Source: Pseudoalteromonas arctica
Lineage (GTDB): Bacteria > Pseudomonadota > Gammaproteobacteria > Enterobacterales > Alteromonadaceae
Length of the DNA stretch: 61,924 nucleotides
Direction: 5' to 3'
Assembly (NCBI RefSeq): GCF_012927645.1
Contig: NZ_JABBMT010000022.1
Location: forward strand, 1 to 61,924
A model generated the notes under the pieces. The model saw only the letters and a program-made list of their open reading frames with translations, was not told where the DNA came from and did no database searches. Both the position numbers and the translations under genes were made by a program. Position 1 is the stretch's first letter; each line of letters starts with the position of its first letter. Positions 56,996 through 61,924 of this stretch are shown in pieces.

Positions 56996-58323
56996 ATTTT
57001 TTCTCTTATTAAAGATGATGGTGACACAGGTAATGACCTGTGAGAGGGTTTAAAAGGGGATAAGCGTAGTACAAAATAGGTAAGTGAACACATCACGAGC
57101 AATGCGGCGATACAGCCTACCCAATAAGAAGCACTGATAAAAAAGCTAAGCCAGCTGATCTCAGGCATCACAAACGTACGATAAAGTAAAATACTCACTG
57201 AGCCTAAATAACCAGCAGAGTCGGCTAAGTAAATTAAAAAGCCAGCATTGGCAGTTGAGCCTACGGCAGAGATCATTCTGTCAAATAAAAAGCAATTGTA
57301 AGGAATATAACTAATATAGAGGCCTGCACCTAGTAGTACCATCCACGCTTTCGGGTTAAGTAATTGATTTTCAAACGCCAGTGTACTGCCAACGAATATG
57401 CATGCACCAAATAAAATAAAACCATGATTAACATAAAAAGCAGTTTTATTATTTTTAACTAATACCATAGCACCAAGCGCGATCAACACAATTAACGCCA
57501 TGCGAATACCTGCGTATGCAAAAATAGCTGGTTCTTGCCCATAGCCCAGAGCTTGCCAAATTTCTGCTGCAAAATTATCACGAAAATCTCGAAAGCCAGT
57601 GAACAGTAAAAAGCTTAGAATTAAACAGCTAATACCAAACCAGTACTGTTTAAAAAATTGCCAGCGGGCTTTACCATTCATTGGTAAGCGCTGTTGTCGA
57701 GCCTGCTGATCTGCTGCCGTTGGCGCAGGTAACATGGTTAAGCATTTAACACTGAGTAATAAAAGTGGTAAAAAGAGTGCGCCGGTAGCCGCAGGCATCC
57801 AAAGTTCTGCGACGTTAAGATTATCTATTAACCACTTACCAACACTTCTTACTAAACCGGATGCCAAAATAAACGTAACACTTAGAATTGCGCCGAGTAC
57901 CTCAGACGTCCGTCTACCTTCTAAAAAGCTAAATACAATGCCCCAGATCATGCCAAGGGATAAGCCATTAAAAAATAGCCACACCACATTTAAGCCCACC
58001 GGAGTGATGGCAAATAAAATAAGTGATAACTCAGCCGCTGCAATCATGCCAATAATGGCTAAGCCACGCTGTTGGTGGCGCATTTCAGCTATGACTTTAA
58101 CGCCGATAAATTTAGCGCATAAGTAGCCAAATACTTGCGCTAGAATGAGGGCAATTTTAAAGCTAACTTGCCAACTAGGATCATCGAATTCGGTATAACT
58201 GTTAGCGGTAAAAGGCTTACGAAATGCGTACATGCAAAAATAAGTCATAAACGCGGCGCTTGCTGCAAATAATACAAATCCTAAGCCGTGTGCACGTTGT
58301 AGCCATTTATGTTGTGAAAACAT
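56992..58323 (-). CDS. MFS transporter (DUF5690 type), probable AEP uptake
   Basis: The 443-aa protein has about twelve membrane segments and the start [19 protein letters not shown] seen in phosphonate-cluster MFS proteins (DUF5690). The two charged patches GIRMALIV and [10 protein letters not shown] are typical. It lies between a TonB receptor and phnX in one operon, so inner-membrane import of AEP or a related compound is likely, though unproven. Confidence 0.85.
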   Translation of the reverse strand: MFSQHKWLQRAHGLGFVLFAASAAFMTYFCMYAFRKPFTANSYTEFDDPSWQVSFKIALILAQVFGYLCAKFIGVKVIAEMRHQQRGLAIIGMIAAAELSLILFAITPVGLNVVWLFFNGLSLGMIWGIVFSFLEGRRTSEVLGAILSVTFILASGLVRSVGKWLIDNLNVAELWMPAATGALFLPLLLLSVKCLTMLPAPTAADQQARQQRLPMNGKARWQFFKQYWFGISCLILSFLLFTGFRDFRDNFAAEIWQALGYGQEPAIFAYAGIRMALIVLIALGAMVLVKNNKTAFYVNHGFILFGACIFVGSTLAFENQLLNPKAWMVLLGAGLYISYIPYNCFLFDRMISAVGSTANAGFLIYLADSAGYLGSVSILLYRTFVMPEISWLSFFISASYWVGCIAALLVMCSLTYFVLRLSPFKPSHRSLPVSPSSLIREKI

Positions 58324-58335
58324 AGTTTATCCTTT

Positions 58336-58354
58336 GCGAGGCTTACGCCTCGCG
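58336..58354 (-). other. Hairpin between TonB receptor and MFS gene
   Basis: A perfect 7-bp stem GCGAGGC/GCCTCGC with 4-nt loop lies in the 45-bp gap. It has no T run, so it may slow decay or mildly attenuate the downstream part. Confidence 0.5.
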
Positions 58355-58368
58355 TAATTCTAAAGGGA

Positions 58369-61188
58369 TCAAAATTGGTAATTAATGCCAACCATACCAC
58401 GGACACCGTAATATTCGACTTGTAGGGGACGGCTTTCATCTCCTAAGTAATATTTGAGTGGTTCGTTAGTGAGGTTGTTTAATTCAAGATAAACGAGTGC
58501 ATTTTCGTTAAGTTGATATGACGTGGTAAAATCAACACTGGTGTTATCGCCATAATAGCTATCTGATTGCGAGTTGCTACCATGTTCTTCAATGTATTCG
58601 CCTTTGTAGTTAACGGCAATTCGGGCAGCAAAAAAAGTATCGTCATAATATAAGGTAAAGTTGTAAAGGCTGTCAGCTTGGCGTGGAATAGCAACTTTAT
58701 CGTCACGATTCGGAATGCTCATTTGTGAATCCATAAAAGTCGCATTCGCCATCACACCAAAGTTTTCAAGGGCTGGTGTGACAAAACCTAAATCCCGATT
58801 AAATGCCATTTCAATGCCTGCCAGCCATGCACTTTCACCATTTTCTGGGCGAATGATATTTACACCACTGTTACTGCCAAAGTCGCCAATCGTGCTACTT
58901 TGGAAAATTGGATCGCTAATGTCTTTATAAAAAAATCCCGCTGACACTAAACCAACACGTTCAAAAAAGTGCTCAGCCATTAAATCAATATTATTTGAGT
59001 AGGTGGGATTAAGCTCAGGGTTACCAGTTACCAGTTCATTTTCGGCTTCTAAGTAAGTTGCCCCTGGTGTTAAGGAACCAAAGTCAGGACGTGAAAACGA
59101 GCGCGTTAATGCAAGGCGATAATTTGTTTGTTCAGTACTGTGATACGTTACATGTAGGGCAGGGAGCACTGATAAGTAATCATTTTTAGCACTACTTGGC
59201 TCGACACGATTTTCATCAGCAAGATAAATGTAACCATCTACGTTTGTGTCTGTTTGGGTGAGGCGTAAACCGCCAAGCATTTCCCATTGCGAATTTATAG
59301 TATAGGTAGCCATACCATAAAGTGAGGTATGCTGTTCGCTTACATCAAAGTTGCGACCCAACGCGCCGCCATTTTCAATTAATGCGGATTCACTTTTATC
59401 AAGGATAAACTTGTCTTTATTCATATTCCAAAATTGCGCTAAATCATCAGTTGAGGCGACTTGCGAAAGTTGGCTTTGGTAGTCGATAGGAAGCTTATCT
59501 AAATAGTCACTTCGCCCAGGTTGGTCTGCTAAAGTGAAATCACTTAAAGTTGGGGCTGGGCCATAATTGGCTTCATCCCATGCATAAAATTCATCACTGA
59601 AACGCGCAACTCGTTCTTTATCACGATACTTGGCACCCACTTTTAAGGTAAGGTCATTATCTAACTGCCATTCAAAATCAGTACTTGCGACTATTTTATC
59701 TTTTTCGTTGACAAACACTTTATACAGCTGCACCCATGAAAGTTGTGTTTTATCAGGATCAAATGAGAAATCACTGGGTAAGTGATTACTCATTGCATTC
59801 CAAGGATCGTTGCCGCCATCAATTGTATTGTAGGCGTAATTTTTACCGGTGTTTCTATCCTCTAAGCCTTGATAACCTACGTTTTTTTGATCAAATCGTA
59901 CAACAAAATAACTGTTATCTTCACCATTGGGTGTATTACCATAACGAAATTCATTCTCGTAACTAGAGAGTTTCCAATTAAGGGTTTTGTCATAGCCAAA
60001 ATAATGTTCTCCAGCAAACTCAAAGCCGGTCATTTCGGTAATTAACTCATTACGAATGTGTTGTACTTCAGCACGGTCTTTGTCGAAGCGCATGCGGTGT
60101 TTATAGTGGGTTTCATCATCCACTAAAGAACCATACATCGCAGTTGCACTGATTGTACCTTGGTCGAGTTGATATTCAACAGCGCCATTTAGGCCGTATG
60201 TTTCGCGTGTTCCTGTATAATCGCGCAGTTCAAGACGGTGAACCCCGATGCCGTCATCACCACGACGAGGTTCAAAGTTATCAGTTGCCCAATCACGTTG
60301 CCACGCCGTAGCATTGATTAAAAAGCCCAACTTATCATCAAGTAAACGATCCCCATAAAGCACATTAGCCGAATAGTTAGTACCGCCAGCTAGCTCATTT
60401 TGGCCAATAGCAAAGTTAGTGTTAAGCACGAAATCGTCAGGGGCTTTTTTAGTAATGAAATTAACATTACCGCCAATAGCATCGCCTTCCATATCTGGGG
60501 TTAATGCTTTAGATACTTCAACAAACTCAATAAGTTCGCTAGGGAAAAAGTCAAAAGCTGTAGCTCGACTGGTAGTTTCTTCTTCTGCTGTTGGTAATCG
60601 GTCACCATTAATACTTGCTGAACTCCATTGAGCAGGTAAACCACGTACAGCAACAAATCGTCCTTCGCCTTGGTCGCGCTCTATAGAAACGCCTGGAATA
60701 CGTTGTACTGCTTCCGCTGCATTTCTATCTGGTAGTTTGCCAATACCATCTGCGGAGATGATATTTTTTATACTTTTGGCATTTTTTTGGTTATTTGCAG
60801 CAGCCATTTCACCGCGCTGAATTTGCCCTAGAGCAATAACTTCTTCAATTGTGTTGTCATCTTTGGCTGCAAACAGGGTGATTGGTTGTAGTTTTTGTAT
60901 TTCACCCTCAGCAATGGTGAGGTCAATAAAATAAGGCTGATAACCCAAATAAGAGACTTTTAGTTGATAGTTTCCGGCATCAAGTTGCGGCAGTTCAAAT
61001 TGTCCTTGATAGTTAGTAACAGTACTTTTATCGGTACCAACAATGGAAATTAACGCTCCGGATAATTGTGATTGGGTATCTTTCACTGAGCCTATAAAAA
61101 CGGCATCTTGAGCTACGGCATTATGGGTAACAAATAACGTACTGGTACACAGTAAGATAGCTGTTGCTATTGCATTTCGTTTCATCAT
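58369..61188 (-). CDS. TonB-dependent receptor with CarboxypepD_reg-like domain, phosphonate operon
   Basis: From the ATG at 61188 (AAGGTGA upstream) the protein is 939 aa. A signal peptide (cleavage near AVAQ) is followed by a carboxypeptidase-regulatory-like domain (about 30-105, GALISIVGTDKSTVTNYQGQ), a plug (RNAAEAVQRIPGVSIERDQG, RGLPAQWSSASINGDRLP, MEGDAIGGNVN) and a barrel ending VRGMVGINYQF. It heads the MFS-phnX-oxidase operon behind a perfect PhnR-like site. Outer-membrane uptake of an AEP-containing compound is inferred. Confidence 0.9.
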   Translation of the reverse strand: MMKRNAIATAILLCTSTLFVTHNAVAQDAVFIGSVKDTQSQLSGALISIVGTDKSTVTNYQGQFELPQLDAGNYQLKVSYLGYQPYFIDLTIAEGEIQKLQPITLFAAKDDNTIEEVIALGQIQRGEMAAANNQKNAKSIKNIISADGIGKLPDRNAAEAVQRIPGVSIERDQGEGRFVAVRGLPAQWSSASINGDRLPTAEEETTSRATAFDFFPSELIEFVEVSKALTPDMEGDAIGGNVNFITKKAPDDFVLNTNFAIGQNELAGGTNYSANVLYGDRLLDDKLGFLINATAWQRDWATDNFEPRRGDDGIGVHRLELRDYTGTRETYGLNGAVEYQLDQGTISATAMYGSLVDDETHYKHRMRFDKDRAEVQHIRNELITEMTGFEFAGEHYFGYDKTLNWKLSSYENEFRYGNTPNGEDNSYFVVRFDQKNVGYQGLEDRNTGKNYAYNTIDGGNDPWNAMSNHLPSDFSFDPDKTQLSWVQLYKVFVNEKDKIVASTDFEWQLDNDLTLKVGAKYRDKERVARFSDEFYAWDEANYGPAPTLSDFTLADQPGRSDYLDKLPIDYQSQLSQVASTDDLAQFWNMNKDKFILDKSESALIENGGALGRNFDVSEQHTSLYGMATYTINSQWEMLGGLRLTQTDTNVDGYIYLADENRVEPSSAKNDYLSVLPALHVTYHSTEQTNYRLALTRSFSRPDFGSLTPGATYLEAENELVTGNPELNPTYSNNIDLMAEHFFERVGLVSAGFFYKDISDPIFQSSTIGDFGSNSGVNIIRPENGESAWLAGIEMAFNRDLGFVTPALENFGVMANATFMDSQMSIPNRDDKVAIPRQADSLYNFTLYYDDTFFAARIAVNYKGEYIEEHGSNSQSDSYYGDNTSVDFTTSYQLNENALVYLELNNLTNEPLKYYLGDESRPLQVEYYGVRGMVGINYQF

Positions 61189-61209
61189 TAGTTTCACCTT
61201 AGTTTGTTT

Positions 61210-61223
61210 CTGGTCTAGACCAG
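61210..61223. promoter_or_regulatory. Candidate PhnR operator before the receptor operon
   Basis: CTGGTCTAGACCAG is a perfect 14-bp palindrome, 22 bp before the receptor ATG. It matches the sites at 50302 and 52614 apart from one or two central bases. Confidence 0.75.
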
Positions 61224-61287
61224 TGTGGGTAGCACTAATGATAGAGATGAAAGTTTACAAAGATGTGACGAAACAAAGTTTTTGTAT

Positions 61288-61311
61288 AAAAAGGACTGAA
61301 TAGTCCTTTTT
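61288..61311. terminator. Bidirectional hairpin at the edge
   Basis: The stem AAAAAGGACT/AGTCCTTTTT with loop GAAT ends in A and T runs. Confidence 0.75.
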
Positions 61312-61343
61312 AGCGCGTTTAATTCGACGTCAGTGCTATTGGC

Positions 61344-61508
61344 TAATCTTCATAGTTTTTTATGTTATTCATTACTGTCATTAAAATTTGATGGGTACTG
61401 TTTTCGTCTGCAAAAATTTGCAGTGAAGCTATTTCATAATTAGCAGCAAACATAGCGTGGTTCGTAGCTATTTGCTCTAGATCAATTAACCGTTCTTGAA
61501 ATGTACTG
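61344..61508 (-). pseudogene. Short gene remnant, unknown family
   Basis: On the minus strand an open frame reads QERLIDLEQIATNHAMFAAN and continues to a stop (NNIKNYED). It has no start before an internal ATG and a stop just before, so it looks like a truncated C-terminal piece. No family is recognised. Confidence 0.35.
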
Positions 61509-61553
61509 CTTTATTTTGTTATAAAAAATAAGATTTATATGGCTTATAGCATA

Positions 61554-61581
61554 AAAAAGCCCAGTGCTAAGACTGGGCTTT
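61554..61581 (-). terminator. Terminator of the minus-strand gene at the right edge
   Basis: The stem AAAGCCCAGT/ACTGGGCTTT with loop GCTAAG is followed by a T run on the minus strand. Confidence 0.85.
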
Positions 61582-61597
61582 GACTTAACGAGTTTAA

Positions 61598-61924
61598 TTA
61601 TTGCTTTTGCATGCGGCTCATTTCAGTATGACAGCTTTGCATTGTAAGTAATACTTTAGACAGGACGGTTTCACAATCATGCGGCTGTGGTTTTTTCATG
61701 GCAGTTTTAATTTCTTCTAAGGTTTTGTCTTCCACTTCTTCAAGCTCCTTAATATAGGTCTGATCGTTATCAGAACTAAACTTAGTAATTAAAGATGTAT
61801 CCGATCTTCCGCACCCACTTTAAGAATAAATTTTCTGATACTGTTCACCTAAACAATCAATGATGGTTTGATTGCGCGCTTCCAAATTGGCAACGATAGG
61901 AATTTTGTCTGGTAAATATATAAT
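61598..61924 (-). pseudogene. Partial gene with in-frame stop, runs off the window
   Basis: On the minus strand the frame reads VANLEARNQTIIDCLGEQYQ and on to KIYS, then TAA (61820-61822). The same frame continues with coding-like sequence (ELEEVEDKTLEEIKTAMKK to MSRMQKQ) to the real stop at 61598, but without a start codon until deep inside. It is either a nonsense-broken gene or two neighbouring short genes. The family is unknown. Confidence 0.45.

Overview
The window looks like a chromosomal segment of a marine gammaproteobacterium, most likely Pseudoalteromonas or a close alteromonad. The reasons are the AT-rich composition, an Entner-Doudoroff block under a LacI-type regulator, ccoNOQP-fixH-ccoIS next to fnr and uspE, csiV-mfd, a second secDF pair, and several large TonB-dependent receptors. 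The genus is inferred from gene content.

Region 1 (1-8139) reads as the right-hand part of a Tn7-like element carrying a type I-F3-like CRISPR-Cas system. It holds the tail of a gene (probably tniQ), an unusually short Cas8/5-like gene with an apparent 5' frameshift, cas7f, cas6f and a three-repeat mini-array whose last repeats are divergent. There is no Cas3 and no adaptation gene in view. After the array come a small unknown gene, a BrxR/CapW-like WYL regulator, and a divergent four-gene cluster (two-TM protein, coiled-coil lipoprotein, small acidic protein, class-3 lipase) that looks like an uncharacterised defence module. The element appears to end at 8139: a terminal TGTTGTTT (read from outside) is followed by three related TnsB-like sites.

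Region 2 (8140-14588) is a glucose catabolism block: glk, a LacI-type regulator, edd, eda and gap. Copies of the palindrome TGACACCGGTGTCA lie before glk (one) and before edd (two, 33 bp apart). Region 3 (14690-22495) holds a sterol-desaturase-like membrane enzyme, an LRR-protein kinase, a YebC/YeeN family protein, a small exported protein, secD-secF and ttcA. Region 4 (22570-31493) is the microaerobic block: uspE, fnr, a SafE/UreH-like membrane protein, ccoS (too short for the usual ORF cutoff), ccoI, fixH and ccoPQON, with candidate Fnr boxes upstream of uspE and ccoN.

Region 5 (31833-44939) holds a small lipoprotein, a TonB receptor, an unknown membrane protein, an HPP-family protein, a small lipoprotein, csiV-mfd, the agmatine catabolic pair aguA-aguB and a PilZ-like protein. 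Region 6 (45051-50152) has a decayed RND membrane-fusion gene followed by a FecI/FecR/TonB-receptor surface signalling operon. Region 7 (50343-61188) is a 2-aminoethylphosphonate (AEP) island: a lipoprotein phosphodiesterase, phnW, a GntR/UTRA regulator, and a long operon with TonB receptor, MFS carrier, phnX and an FAD oxidase. Three CTGG-N6-CCAG palindromes tie the transcription units together. The right edge (61189-61924) holds terminators and gene remnants.
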